Shown: one piece after another, positions 9,054 to 18,835 of the stretch
Position numbering within the stretch: the first letter of the stretch is position 1
Layout of the letters: each line of letters opens with the position of its first letter
DNA from: Curtobacterium sp. 9128
GTDB lineage: Bacteria; Actinomycetota; Actinomycetes; Actinomycetales; Microbacteriaceae
Length of the DNA stretch: 64,000 nucleotides
Reading direction: 5' to 3'
Assembly (NCBI RefSeq): GCF_900086645.1
Contig: NZ_LT576451.1
Coordinates: 2,046,001-2,110,000 of the forward strand
The notes under the pieces: generated by a model
The model's input: the letters and a program-made list of their open reading frames with translations, nothing else
The model's database searches: none
Told to the model about the DNA's origin: nothing
Made by a program: the position numbers and the translations under genes

Positions 9054-9239
9054 GTGTCCGGGTCGGGATCCCCACCGACCCGGTTTCCCACCCCCACAGG
9101 ACGCACGATGGCACCTCAGAACGACGAGCTCAGCTCGCACCGAACCCGCACGAACCGCCGCCCCGAGCCGGTCCAGTCGACGACGTCGGCGACCGCCGTG
9201 CTCGAGCCCACGGACGTGCAGCAGCCGCAGAACGGCTGA
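9054..9239 (+). CDS. Small hypothetical protein, 61 residues
   Basis: Not recognised. The GTG at 9054 has a strong Shine-Dalgarno (GAGGAGG, 9043-9049) only 4 bases away. An in-frame ATG at 9108 would give a 43-residue product with ACAGGA upstream. The 43-residue core starts MAPQNDELSSHRTRTNRR and is hydrophilic, rich in Ser, Thr, Pro and Gln, with no membrane segment or cysteine, so it is probably disordered. TTGTCG (9025) and TACCGT (9050) could be promoter elements; if so, transcription would start near 9063 and only the 9108 start would be used. A palindromic terminator follows at 9292. Coding status is plausible but not certain. Confidence 0.45.
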   Translation: MSGSGSPPTRFPTPTGRTMAPQNDELSSHRTRTNRRPEPVQSTTSATAVLEPTDVQQPQNG

Positions 9240-9291
9240 CCGCGCGCGGTGCCGTCGACGACGCACCGCACGCCATGAACGCAACGCACTG

Positions 9292-9330
9292 GAGGCCCGG
9301 TGCCGGTCCCAGGGACCGGCACCGGGCCTC
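9292..9330. terminator. Bidirectional palindromic terminator, GGAGGC family
   Basis: A perfect 19-bp stem: GAGGCCCGGTGCCGGTCCC (9292-9310), one base, then its exact complement (9312-9330). It lies between the small ORF (+) and the acyl-CoA ligase gene (-), so it could serve both. It shares GGAGGCCCGGTGCC and GGCACCGGGCCTC arms with elements at 14669, 18785, 50135 and 57801. Confidence 0.75.
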
Positions 9331-9445
9331 TCCCCACGAGCTCGGCCGCCACGCCGCTCCGCAAGCTCCGCGCCGCGTCGGAACCGGCTCGCGTGGGCCC
9401 AATCGGTTGCGTTCCGACCCATCGCACCCGCAATCGAAAGCCGTT

Positions 9446-9504
9446 TCGCGCGTAGGAGGCCGGAACAACCGACCTCCTACGCGCGATTCGACCTCCTACG
9501 CGCG
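9446..9504. repeat. Dispersed palindrome with CGCGCGTAGGAGG arms plus an extra arm
   Basis: The left arm TCGCGCGTAGGAGGCCGG (9446-9463) pairs with CCGACCTCCTACGCGCGA (9469-9486). A third copy of the right arm follows at 9489-9504 and contains the stop codon of the acyl-CoA ligase gene. Close relatives are at 14740-14786 and 57887-57929, each downstream of a GGAGGC palindrome. Confidence 0.85.
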
Positions 9505-11373
9505 GGACCGCCTGCGTCCGGGGACCACCGGCGTCGCCGTCGTCTGCACCTTCGAGCCCGAGTAGATGTGCTCGATGTCCGCCGCGAAGTCCTTGAGCAC
9601 GACGTTCCGCTTGATCGTCAGCTTCGGCGTGAGGTGCCCGGACGCCTCCGTCAGTTCCGTGTCGAGGATCGTGAACGACCGGACGGACTCGGCACGGGAG
9701 ACCCGCCCGTTCGCGGTGTCGACGGCGTCCTGTACGGCGGCGAGGACACGCTCGTCGTAGGCGGCCTCGTGGGCGGACAGCGCCGGGCTGATGCCGCGTG
9801 CCTCGCACCACCCTGGGAGCATGTCCCGGTCGAGGGTCACGAGTGCGGCCACGAAGGGCTTGCCCTCGCCGACCACGACGACCTGCCCGACGAGTGGGTG
9901 CTCGCGCACACCGTCCTCGAGCGGCGCCGGTGCCACGTTCTTGCCGCTCGCGGTGACGATGAGCTCCTTGGCGCGTCCGGTGACCGTGAGCACGCCGTCG
10001 CCGTCGAGCCGGCCGAGGTCGCCGGTGCGGAACCAGCCGTCGGCGAAGGCCTTGGTGGTCGCCTCGGGGTTGTGCCAGTACCGGTCGAAGACGTCGACGC
10101 CGCGGATCAGGATCTCCTCGTCGTCGGCGATGCGGATCTCGACGCCCGGGAGTGCCCGACCGACGCTCCCGATGCGGAGCTCGGCTGCGCGGTTCACGGT
10201 GGCGGGCGCTGTGGTCTCGGTGAGGCCGTAGCCCTCGAGGATGAGCACCCCGATCGAGCGGAAGAAGTGCGACAGCCGGGGCGACAGGGGAGCGGAGCCG
10301 CTGATGGCGTACCGGACGCGACCACCGATCGCGTCGCGGAGCTTGGCGTAGACGAGCTTGTCGAACAGGCGGAACTTCAGCGACAGCACGAGGGGCACCT
10401 TGCCGGCCGCGAGGGCCTGGGAGTGCGCGACGGCGGTGTCGGCGGCTGCGCGGAAGATCTTCCCACGCCCACCGAGGTCCGCCTTCTGCTCGGCGGAGTT
10501 GTAGATCTTCTCGAACACCCGCGGCACCGCGAGCAGGAACGTCGGCTTGAACGTCGACACGGCCTGCATGAGGTCCTTCGTGTCGGGCTCGTGGCCGACG
10601 AGGACGCCCTCGGCGACGCTCATCACGGCGATGAACCGTGCGAACACGTGGGCCATCGGGATGAAGAGGAGCGTGGACGCGTCGTCGGCGACGACCTCGG
10701 GCATCGCCTCGGCGGCCCCCTCGACCGTGCCCGTGAAGTTGTCGTGCCGGAGCACGCACCCCTTCGGGCGACCGGTGGTACCCGAGGTGTAGATGATCGT
10801 GGCGTCGTCGTGCCCGTGCACCGCTGCGATGCGGGCGTCGAGCTCCTCGTCGGTGACGTCCTCACCGAGCCGGGTCAGGTCGTCGAGTCCACCGCCGTCG
10901 ATCGTCCAGTGCTGCCCGAGGTGCGGCAGGTCGGGTGCGATGCCGGCGACGCGGCGGGCGTGATCCTCTTGCTCGACGACGATCGCCACGGACTCGGAGT
11001 CCCCGAGGATCCACCGGATCTGGTCGGGGGAACTCGTCTCGTAGACCGGGACCGAGACCAACCCGGCGGTCCACACCGCGAAGTCGACGAGCGTCCACTC
11101 GAGTCGGGTCCGCGAGAGGATCGCGACGTGGGCGCCGGGTTCGAGCCCGGCGGCGACGAACCCCTTGGCGATGCCGCGGACTCGCGCCAGGACGTCGGAC
11201 GCGGGGATCGTCGTCCAGGTGTCGCCGTGGCGTTCACCGAGGATCGGACGGTCCGGCGTGAGCCGCGCGCGGTCGGCGAGCAGACGCGCTGCCGAACCGT
11301 GGTCGGGCGCGACGGGGGCCGGGCTGGACGGGGTGATGGCTGCGCTGGTTGTGGCGGGCCGCTGATCGTTCAC
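9496..11373 (-). CDS. Long-chain acyl-CoA ligase (AMP-forming), FadD15-like
   Basis: Activates fatty acids to acyl-CoA through an acyl-adenylate. The 625-residue protein belongs to the ANL superfamily. The P-loop-like motif YTSGTTGRPKG is near 195, and the core motif EGYGLTET and the hinge motif FRTGDLGRLDGDG follow. The C-terminal lysine region is TPKLTIKRN. The GTG at 11373 is chosen because AAGGGAG lies 5 bases upstream and the N-terminus then reads MNDQRP. Its stop codon TAG sits inside a dispersed repeat, giving the basic tail GRRRSRA. It is divergent from a ROK glucokinase. In M. tuberculosis fadD15 occupies the same position relative to plsC, aroG and pknL. Confidence 0.92.
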   Translation of the reverse strand: MNDQRPATTSAAITPSSPAPVAPDHGSAARLLADRARLTPDRPILGERHGDTWTTIPASDVLARVRGIAKGFVAAGLEPGAHVAILSRTRLEWTLVDFAVWTAGLVSVPVYETSSPDQIRWILGDSESVAIVVEQEDHARRVAGIAPDLPHLGQHWTIDGGGLDDLTRLGEDVTDEELDARIAAVHGHDDATIIYTSGTTGRPKGCVLRHDNFTGTVEGAAEAMPEVVADDASTLLFIPMAHVFARFIAVMSVAEGVLVGHEPDTKDLMQAVSTFKPTFLLAVPRVFEKIYNSAEQKADLGGRGKIFRAAADTAVAHSQALAAGKVPLVLSLKFRLFDKLVYAKLRDAIGGRVRYAISGSAPLSPRLSHFFRSIGVLILEGYGLTETTAPATVNRAAELRIGSVGRALPGVEIRIADDEEILIRGVDVFDRYWHNPEATTKAFADGWFRTGDLGRLDGDGVLTVTGRAKELIVTASGKNVAPAPLEDGVREHPLVGQVVVVGEGKPFVAALVTLDRDMLPGWCEARGISPALSAHEAAYDERVLAAVQDAVDTANGRVSRAESVRSFTILDTELTEASGHLTPKLTIKRNVVLKDFAADIEHIYSGSKVQTTATPVVPGRRRSRA

Positions 11374-11434
11374 GGTGACTCCCTTGTCGGCCGGTTCGAT
11401 TCGAGTGCATCTCATCTTCGAGAGCTCTGATCCC

Positions 11435-11487
11435 AGCATAGGGGCCGAGGTCGCGCGTTCGATGAGTACGCACCGAACCGGTAGGCT
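11435..11487. promoter_or_regulatory. Divergent promoters of the acyl-CoA ligase and glucokinase genes
   Basis: On the minus strand TATGCT (11440-11435) predicts a leader of about 55 bases before the GTG at 11373. On the plus strand TAGGCT (11482-11487) lies 8 bases before the GTG at 11496, predicting a leaderless glucokinase mRNA. The two are 41 bases apart. Confidence 0.45.
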
Positions 11488-11495
11488 CGGTCCTC

Positions 11496-12449
11496 GTGCA
11501 CGCCATCGGAATCGACATCGGGGGCACCAAGATCGCGGGAGCGGTCGTCACGGAACTGGGCGAGATCGTCGTCGAGGACCGTGTGGCCACGAACGCTGCG
11601 GACCCGGACGCAATGCTCGACGACGTCGTCGCGATGGTCTCGCGACTTCGCGACTCCCAGGACGTCGGGGCCGTCGGCGTCGCGGCGCCGGGGTTCATCG
11701 ACGCGTCGCAGTCGATCGTCTACTACACGCCGAACATCCGGTGGCGGAACGAACCGCTCCGCCAGAAGCTGCAGCAGCGGCTCGGCGACCTGCACATCAC
11801 CGTCGACAACGACGCGAACGCCGCCGGCTGGGCGGAGTTCCGCTTCGGTGCCGGTCGGCTCGTGTCGGACATGACGATGCTCACCATCGGCACCGGTGTC
11901 GGCGGGGCCATCGTGACGGAGGACCGTCTGTTCCGCGGCGGCTTCGGCACCGGTGGCGAGATCGGCCACCTGCGCATCGTCCCGAACGGCCTGCCGTGTG
12001 GGTGCGGCGCCCGCGGCTGCATCGAGCAGTACGGCTCCGGTCGTGCCCTGCAGCGCATGGCGAACGACGTCGCCGACGCCGGCGGCATCGGCGTCGCGCT
12101 CGCCCAGGCCCGCGACGACAACGGCGGGCACCTGGACGGCAAGGTCGTCGGCGACCTGATCCTGGCCGACGACCCGGGTGCGCTCGCGGCGCTCCGTCGC
12201 CTCGGCCGGCACCTCGGTGAGGCGTGTGCCTCGCTGTCCGCCGTGCTCGACCCGCAGCTCTTCGTGTTCGGCGGCGGCGTCGCGAGCGCGGGGGAGCGGC
12301 TGCTCGACCCCATCCGTCAGGCCTACCTCAACAACCTGCCGGCCCGCGGGTACCACCCGGAGCCCGAGTTCGTCATCGCCGAGCTGGTCAACGACGCCGG
12401 CGTCGTCGGCGCCGCGGACCTCGCACGGATCCACGCTCGCACCGCCTGA
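11496..12449 (+). CDS. glk: ROK-family glucokinase
   Basis: Phosphorylates glucose to glucose 6-phosphate in the cytoplasm. At 317 residues it matches actinobacterial ROK glucokinases. The ATP-binding motif DIGGTK is at 7-12, a second glycine-rich motif GTGVGGAIV near 131, and the ROK signature GEIGHLRIV is followed by the zinc-binding CGCGARGC beginning near C168. No N-terminal HTH is present, so it is a kinase and not a ROK repressor. The GTG at 11496 has no RBS but lies 8 bases after TAGGCT, fitting a leaderless mRNA. plsC follows 25 bases later in the same direction and may be co-transcribed. Confidence 0.92.
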   Translation: MHAIGIDIGGTKIAGAVVTELGEIVVEDRVATNAADPDAMLDDVVAMVSRLRDSQDVGAVGVAAPGFIDASQSIVYYTPNIRWRNEPLRQKLQQRLGDLHITVDNDANAAGWAEFRFGAGRLVSDMTMLTIGTGVGGAIVTEDRLFRGGFGTGGEIGHLRIVPNGLPCGCGARGCIEQYGSGRALQRMANDVADAGGIGVALAQARDDNGGHLDGKVVGDLILADDPGALAALRRLGRHLGEACASLSAVLDPQLFVFGGGVASAGERLLDPIRQAYLNNLPARGYHPEPEFVIAELVNDAGVVGAADLARIHARTA

Positions 12450-12474
12450 CGCACCACCCGAACCGGAGTCGACG

Positions 12475-13200
12475 ATGCTCTACTGGCTGCTGAAGAACTT
12501 CCTGCTCGGTCCGCTCATCCTCACGCTGTTCCGGCCGTGGGTGGTCGGGCGCGAGTACGTCCCGACCTCGGGACCGGTGATCTTCGCGTCCAACCACGTG
12601 TCGTTCATCGACTCGGTGATCCTGCCGGCCGTGCTGGACCGCCGGATGTCGTTCCTCGCGAAGAGCGACTACTTCACCGGCCGTGGGCTCAAGGGCTGGG
12701 CGACGAAGACGTTCTTCAACGCGATCGGTCAGCTGCCGATCGACCGCTCCGGCGGCAAGGCGTCGGAGGCCTCGCTCCGCACCGGGCTCCAGGTCCTGGC
12801 GCGCGGTGAGCAGCTCGGCATCTACCCGGAGGGCACGCGCAGCCCCGACGGCAAGCTCTACCGGGGCCGCACCGGCATCGCGCGGATGATCCTCGAGGGT
12901 CGCGTCGTGGTGATCCCCGTCGCCATGATCGGCACGCGAGAGGTGCAGCAGATCGGGCAGCGCATCCCGAAGTTCAAGCGCGTCGGCGTCGTCTTCGGCA
13001 AGCCGCTCGACTTCTCCCGCTTCCAGGGGTTCGAGACCGACCGGTTCATCCTGCGGAGCGTCACGGACGAGGTCATGCACGAGCTCGCGGGACTCAGCCG
13101 GCAGGAGTACGCCGACGTCTACGCGACGAGCGTCAAGGAGCGTGCGAGCTCGGCGCGCGAGAAGGTCATGCGGGAACGCCAGGGCACGCCTGCACGTTAG
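12475..13200 (+). CDS. plsC: 1-acyl-sn-glycerol-3-phosphate acyltransferase family protein
   Basis: Transfers an acyl chain to lysophosphatidic acid at the inner membrane face. The 241-residue protein starts with a hydrophobic membrane-associating helix (LYWLLKNFLLGPLILTLF). The HX4D catalytic motif is N-H-V-S-F-I-D, with H41 and D46, and the phosphate-binding EGTRS motif is near 119. The ATG at 12475 follows CCGGAGTCGACG as RBS. It lies 25 bp after the glucokinase gene. Its stop codon (13198-13200) is part of the TAGGCT -10 element of the next gene, aroG. The family also contains acyltransferases for other lysophospholipids, so the exact acceptor is not proven. Confidence 0.9.
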   Translation: MLYWLLKNFLLGPLILTLFRPWVVGREYVPTSGPVIFASNHVSFIDSVILPAVLDRRMSFLAKSDYFTGRGLKGWATKTFFNAIGQLPIDRSGGKASEASLRTGLQVLARGEQLGIYPEGTRSPDGKLYRGRTGIARMILEGRVVVIPVAMIGTREVQQIGQRIPKFKRVGVVFGKPLDFSRFQGFETDRFILRSVTDEVMHELAGLSRQEYADVYATSVKERASSAREKVMRERQGTPAR

Positions 13201-13203
13201 GCT
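13198..13203 (+). promoter_or_regulatory. -10 element TAGGCT of aroG, overlapping the plsC stop codon
   Basis: TAGGCT is 60 bases before the TTG start of aroG, predicting a leader of about 50 bases. The first three bases are the plsC stop codon. The leader contains no clear attenuator or Trp/Phe/Tyr-rich leader peptide. Confidence 0.5.
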
Positions 13204-13262
13204 CTGATGGTCCCGGCATCCCCGCCGGGACGGACCAACTCCCAGAACACCGAGGTACTCCC

Positions 13263-14648
13263 TTGTTCGAGTCGACCGACTTCGTCGCCCTGCAGGATCC
13301 GGACGTGATCGAGGGCCTCGACTATTGGCGGACGCTCCCGATCAAGCAGCAGCCGAGTTGGCCCGACCAGGCCGCCGCCGAGGCCGCCTCGGCCGAGCTC
13401 GCCACGCTCCCGCCGCTCGTCTTCGCGGGTGAGGTGGACCAGCTCCGCGACCGCCTCGCTGCTGCGGCGCAGGGCAAGGCCTTCCTGCTGCAGGGCGGTG
13501 ACTGCGCCGAGACCTTCGCCGGTGCGACCGCGGACTCCATCCGTGACCGCGTCAAGACGATCCTGCAGATGGCCGTCGTGCTGACGTACGGCGCCTCGAT
13601 GCCCGTCGTCAAGATGGGTCGCATGGCCGGGCAGTTCGCCAAGCCGCGCTCGAGCGACTTCGAGACCCGTGGCGACGTGACGCTGCCGGCCTACCGTGGC
13701 GACATCGTGAACGGCTACGACTTCACGCCGGAGAGCCGTCAGGCGGACCCCCGTCGCCTCGTGCAGGGGTACCACACGGCAGCGTCCACGCTGAACCTCG
13801 TCCGCGCCTTCACGCAGGGCGGGTTCGCGGACCTCCGCCAGGTGCACTCGTGGAACAAGGGCTTCGCGTCGAACCCGGCGAACGCCCGCTACGAGCACCT
13901 CGCGAAGGAGATCGACCGCGCCATCCGGTTCATGGGTGCGTGCGGCGCGGACTTCGACCAGCTCAAGCACGTCGAGTTCTTCGCCTCGCACGAGGGCCTG
14001 CTCATGGACTACGAGCGCCCGATGACCCGGATCGACTCCCGCTCCGGCCAGGCGTACGACACGTCGGGTCACTTCATCTGGATCGGGGAGCGCACGCGTG
14101 ACCTCGACGGTGCGCACGTGGACTTCCTGTCCCGCGTGCGGAACCCGATCGGCGTCAAGCTCGGCCCGACGACGTCGGTCGCCGACATGGAAGCGCTCAT
14201 CGAGAAGCTCGACCCGAACCGCGAGCCCGGCCGTCTGACCTTCATCACCCGCATGGGTGCCGGCAAGATCCGCGACGAGCTGCCGAAGCTCCTCGAGGCG
14301 ATCAAGGGCATGGACGCGAACCCGCTGTGGGTGACCGACCCGATGCACGGGAACGGCCTGACGACGCCGACCGGCTACAAGACGCGCCGGTTCGACGACG
14401 TCGTGGACGAGGTCCTCGGCTTCTTCGAGGTCCACCGCGAAGCCGGCACCTACCCGGGTGGCATGCACGTCGAGCTCACGGGCGACGACGTCACGGAGTG
14501 CCTGGGCGGGTCAGAGCAGATCGACGAGGCCACCCTCGCGACCCGCTACGAGTCCCTGTGCGACCCGCGCCTGAACCACATGCAGTCGCTGGAACTGGCG
14601 TTCCTCGTGGCCGAGGAACTGAGCGCGCACCCGCACACCGCGCGGTAG
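13263..14648 (+). CDS. aroG: 3-deoxy-7-phosphoheptulonate synthase, class II
   Basis: First enzyme of the shikimate pathway, condensing phosphoenolpyruvate and erythrose 4-phosphate. The 461-residue protein is the plant/actinobacterial class II form. It contains the characteristic LLQGGDCAETF, KMGRMAGQFAKPRS and RGDIVNGYDF, with the metal cysteine in GGDCAE, and later WVTDPMHGN and VHVELTGDDVTEC-like segments. The TTG at 13263 is chosen because the protein then starts MFESTDFV; GAGGT lies 10 bases upstream and no better start exists. It has its own promoter (13198). A long palindrome ends the gene at 14661. The synteny plsC-aroG-kinase matches Rv2182c-Rv2178c-pknL. Confidence 0.95.
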   Translation: MFESTDFVALQDPDVIEGLDYWRTLPIKQQPSWPDQAAAEAASAELATLPPLVFAGEVDQLRDRLAAAAQGKAFLLQGGDCAETFAGATADSIRDRVKTILQMAVVLTYGASMPVVKMGRMAGQFAKPRSSDFETRGDVTLPAYRGDIVNGYDFTPESRQADPRRLVQGYHTAASTLNLVRAFTQGGFADLRQVHSWNKGFASNPANARYEHLAKEIDRAIRFMGACGADFDQLKHVEFFASHEGLLMDYERPMTRIDSRSGQAYDTSGHFIWIGERTRDLDGAHVDFLSRVRNPIGVKLGPTTSVADMEALIEKLDPNREPGRLTFITRMGAGKIRDELPKLLEAIKGMDANPLWVTDPMHGNGLTTPTGYKTRRFDDVVDEVLGFFEVHREAGTYPGGMHVELTGDDVTECLGGSEQIDEATLATRYESLCDPRLNHMQSLELAFLVAEELSAHPHTAR

Positions 14649-14660
14649 CCGCGACCGCGA

Positions 14661-14708
14661 GACGGACGGGAGGCCCGGTGCCAGCTGGCACCGGGCCTCC
14701 GGTCCGTC
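14661..14708. terminator. Bidirectional palindromic terminator, GGAGGC family
   Basis: GGAGGCCCGGTGCC-AGCT-GGCACCGGGCCTCC (14669-14700) is a perfect palindrome. It is flanked by GACGGAC (14661-14667) and GTCCGTC (14702-14708), which extend the stem. It separates aroG (+) from the kinase gene (-). Confidence 0.8.
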
Positions 14709-14739
14709 GTTCCGTGAGCCGAATCGCGCGTGGTGAGCG

Positions 14740-14786
14740 GAATCGCGCGTAGGAGGCTGGAAGAAACGGCCTCCTACGCGCGATTC
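14740..14786. repeat. Dispersed palindrome with CGCGCGTAGGAGG arms
   Basis: GAATCGCGCGTAGGAGG (14740-14756) pairs exactly with CCTCCTACGCGCGATTC (14770-14786) across a 13-base loop. A partial left arm (GAATCGCGCG) precedes it at 14721. It is the same family as 9446-9504 and 57887-57929, in the convergent gap between aroG and the kinase gene. Confidence 0.85.
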
Positions 14787-14824
14787 GGCTTTCTGTTGCG
14801 CGTGGTGTGGGAAGAACCGCGCGG

Positions 14825-16849
<2,025 letters not shown>

Positions 16850-16856
16850 CGGCGGC

Positions 16857-16862
16857 ATTCTA
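16857..16862 (-). promoter_or_regulatory. -10 element TAGAAT of the kinase gene
   Basis: On the minus strand TAGAAT is followed by 7 bases and then the ATG at 16849, the spacing of a leaderless transcript. No clear -35 is seen 16-18 bases upstream. Confidence 0.45.
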
Positions 16863-16976
16863 CGAATCCGGAGTGCACGACACCGCATCGGCGCACCGGT
16901 CGTGATGCAATCTCGATCGAACGGATGACCCCGGACCGCTCACGGGACCGGCAGCCGGGCCCGCTCGCGGTCGTGT

Positions 16977-18221
16977 TCAGAGCGTCGCCAGCCAGGCGGT
17001 CGCCGACTTCTCCCACTGGGCGTACGCCTTCGGGTACGCGGAGAGCTGCACGGCCTGTGCGGCGTCCGTCACGCTCTTCGTGGACCAGCCGGGGATGTCG
17101 AGCAGTCCTGCGGTCTTCCCGGCGTTCGGGTTCGACTTCCCGCCGAAGAACAGCCTGGTCGCGTAGGTCGGGTCCTGCAGCTGTGCCGCCGTGCCCCAAC
17201 CCTGGCTCGGACGCTGCTGGAACAGTCCGACCGAGTCGCGGTCGCCGTGCGACAGGTTCCGGAGACCGGACTCCTGCATGGCGGCGGCCAGCGCGATCAC
17301 GAGGCCCCGGTCGGACACGCCGAGCGAGCGCCCGACGCTGACGATGGTCTCGGCGTTCGCGCGCTGCTCGGCCGTGAGCGACGGTCCGGACGACGGCAGG
17401 ACGAGCGTCTTGCCGGCGTAGATCGTGCTCGTGTAGGTCAGGCCGTTGGCGGAGAGCAGCGCCGAGACGGACACGCCGTGCGAGGCCGCGATCGACGCGA
17501 TGGTGTCACCGTTGCCGATGGTCACCGATCCACCCTTCGACGCGGCCGGAGCAGCAGCGGCCGGAGCAGTTGCGACAGGAGCGGCAGCGGCAGGAGCAGC
17601 GGCGGCCGCCGCCGGAGCCGAGGACCCGGCGCGGGGCACCGCGAGCGACTGGCCCGGGTAGATCACGCTGCCCAGCGAGAGCTTGTTCGCGCCGAGGAGC
17701 GCACTGGTCGACACGCCGACCCTGGACGCGATGCCCGAGATCGTGTCGCCCTGCTTGACGTGGTACGTCGCGCTCGACGAGGTGGTCGCGCCAGCGGTGG
17801 TCGCGACGGGTGACGAGGCGAGGTGGAGCGACTGCCCCGGGTGGATGATCGTGTTCCAGCCCAGTCCGTTGCGCACGAGGATCTCCTGCGCGGAGAGGCC
17901 GTAGCGGGCGGCGATGCCCGAGACGGTGTCGCCCTGGCGCACGGTGTACGTGGTCGGGGCCTGCTGCACCGACGTCACGGTGGTCACGGTGGTCTGGGAC
18001 GGGCGAGCGACCGCGGTCCCGAAGACCGAGCGGTGCCCGACGTTCTGGTCCTCGTCCACGTGGCGCTTGTTGTTCGAGTCGTCGTCGTGGCGGGGTTCGG
18101 CGTGGGCGACCGGGCCGGTGAGGCCTGCGGTCACGGCGATCGTCCCGGCGAGGACGATCGGCATGGTGGCGAATCGTGCAGATCGTGCGCGTCGAGCGCG
18201 GTCCTGGGCTTCGGTGTCCAC
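16977..18221 (-). CDS. Secreted LysM cell-wall protein with C-terminal lytic-transglycosylase-like domain
   Basis: Exported peptidoglycan-binding protein of 414 residues. A basic N-terminus and a hydrophobic signal segment (ATMPIVLAGTIAVTAGL) end at AHAEP. Three LysM domains follow: YTVRQGDTVSGIAARYG, YHVKQGDTISGIASRVG and VTIGNGDTIASIAASHG. An Ala-rich linker separates the second and third. The last 115 residues hold an alpha-helical domain with MQESGLRNL and SVGLFQQRPSQGWGT, reminiscent of transglycosylase-type folds. The glutamate in QESGL could be catalytic, but activity is not proven. The GTG at 18221 has AGGAG 5 bases upstream. Its promoter region carries a TGTGAC direct repeat that resembles an MtrA site. 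The PASTA kinase gene lies just downstream on the same strand. Confidence 0.88.
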   Translation of the reverse strand: MDTEAQDRARRARSARFATMPIVLAGTIAVTAGLTGPVAHAEPRHDDDSNNKRHVDEDQNVGHRSVFGTAVARPSQTTVTTVTSVQQAPTTYTVRQGDTVSGIAARYGLSAQEILVRNGLGWNTIIHPGQSLHLASSPVATTAGATTSSSATYHVKQGDTISGIASRVGVSTSALLGANKLSLGSVIYPGQSLAVPRAGSSAPAAAAAAPAAAAPVATAPAAAAPAASKGGSVTIGNGDTIASIAASHGVSVSALLSANGLTYTSTIYAGKTLVLPSSGPSLTAEQRANAETIVSVGRSLGVSDRGLVIALAAAMQESGLRNLSHGDRDSVGLFQQRPSQGWGTAAQLQDPTYATRLFFGGKSNPNAGKTAGLLDIPGWSTKSVTDAAQAVQLSAYPKAYAQWEKSATAWLATL

Positions 18222-18281
18222 GGTGTGCTCCTGTCTCCGGGTGAGCCGTGCGCACGCAGGCGCGCACTCACAGGTGGCTCC

Positions 18282-18347
18282 ACGCTGGCATGTCGTGAAT
18301 CGCAAGTCAACCAGAGAGTCGCGTGTGAAGTGTGTGACGAATGTGAC
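18282..18347 (-). promoter_or_regulatory. Promoter of the LysM gene with MtrA-like direct repeat
   Basis: On the minus strand GTCACA occurs twice in 9-bp register (18347-18342 and 18338-18333), then TTGACT (18310-18305, -35), 17 bases and CAGCGT (18287-18282, -10). In mycobacteria MtrA binds direct GTCACA-type repeats and controls cell-wall hydrolase genes. Assignment to MtrA is inference. The transcribed leader can fold GTGAG-TGCGC...GCGCA-CTCAC just before the RBS. Confidence 0.5.
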
Positions 18348-18393
18348 TCGTGAGTTGGTGCTCGGTCCCGCGGCACTCTGGCAACATGGGCGT

Positions 18394-18750
18394 GTGAGTG
18401 CCACACCCACGGATGACATGACCCTTTCCGAACGCTGGTTGACGGTCCCGGACCTCGTCGAGATGCTCGGCGTGAGCCCCGGCCGCGTTCACCGCCTGTT
18501 CGAGCAGCGCACCCTGCTGCCCGCCCGCATCGGCGGCGTGCTGCGCGTCCCGAGCGAGTTCTTCGAGGACGGTGAACCGCGGCCCGAGCTCCGCGGCACG
18601 CTGATCGTGCTGAACGACAACGGCTTCTCGGACGACGAAGCCGTGCGCTGGATGCTCACGGTGGACGACGCGATCGGCGACTCGCCGATCAACGCGCTGC
18701 GCGCCGGCCGCAAGGCCGAGGTGCGCCGCATCGCGCAGTCCCTGCTCTAG
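18394..18750 (+). CDS. Rv2175c-family DNA-binding protein
   Basis: Small cytoplasmic protein of 118 residues. A winged-helix region (about 15-55: WLTVPDLVEMLGVSPGRVHRL, then RIGGVLRVPSEFF) is followed by a conserved C-terminal helical part (GTLIVLNDNGFSDDEAVRWM, ending IAQSLL). Rv2175c in M. tuberculosis binds DNA and is phosphorylated by PknL on an N-terminal threonine; here the N-terminus SATPTDDMT offers threonines, but the site is not shown. The GTG at 18394 is the first in-frame start; CAACAT 6 bases upstream suggests a leaderless mRNA. The neighbouring order (polyprenyl synthase, this gene, kinase) is the mycobacterial one. Confidence 0.85.
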   Translation: MSATPTDDMTLSERWLTVPDLVEMLGVSPGRVHRLFEQRTLLPARIGGVLRVPSEFFEDGEPRPELRGTLIVLNDNGFSDDEAVRWMLTVDDAIGDSPINALRAGRKAEVRRIAQSLL

Positions 18751-18784
18751 CCGCCGTCGGCTCCCGGCGACCCGTCGCCGGTCG

Positions 18785-18816
18785 GGAGGCCCGGTGCCGG
18801 CTGGCACCGAGCCTCC
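18785..18816. terminator. Bidirectional palindromic terminator, GGAGGC family
   Basis: GGAGGCCCGGTGCC (18785-18798) pairs with GGCACCGAGCCTCC (18803-18816), with one G-T mismatch, around a 4-base loop. CGGG/CCCG bases outside extend the stem. It sits between the Rv2175c-like gene (+) and the polyprenyl synthase gene (-). Confidence 0.75.
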
Positions 18817-18835
18817 TTCCCGTCGGTGGTCCGGA

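Noticed and set aside
11385-11412. tRNA-like T-arm GGTTCGATTCG upstream of the acyl-CoA ligase gene
   Set aside because: No acceptor, D-arm or anticodon arm can be folded around it, and it lies in the divergent promoter region.
18222-18300. c-di-AMP (ydaO-type) riboswitch before the LysM gene, as in other actinobacterial cell-wall genes
   Set aside because: The leader is only about 60 bases and folds into a single hairpin; the conserved riboswitch cores are not present.
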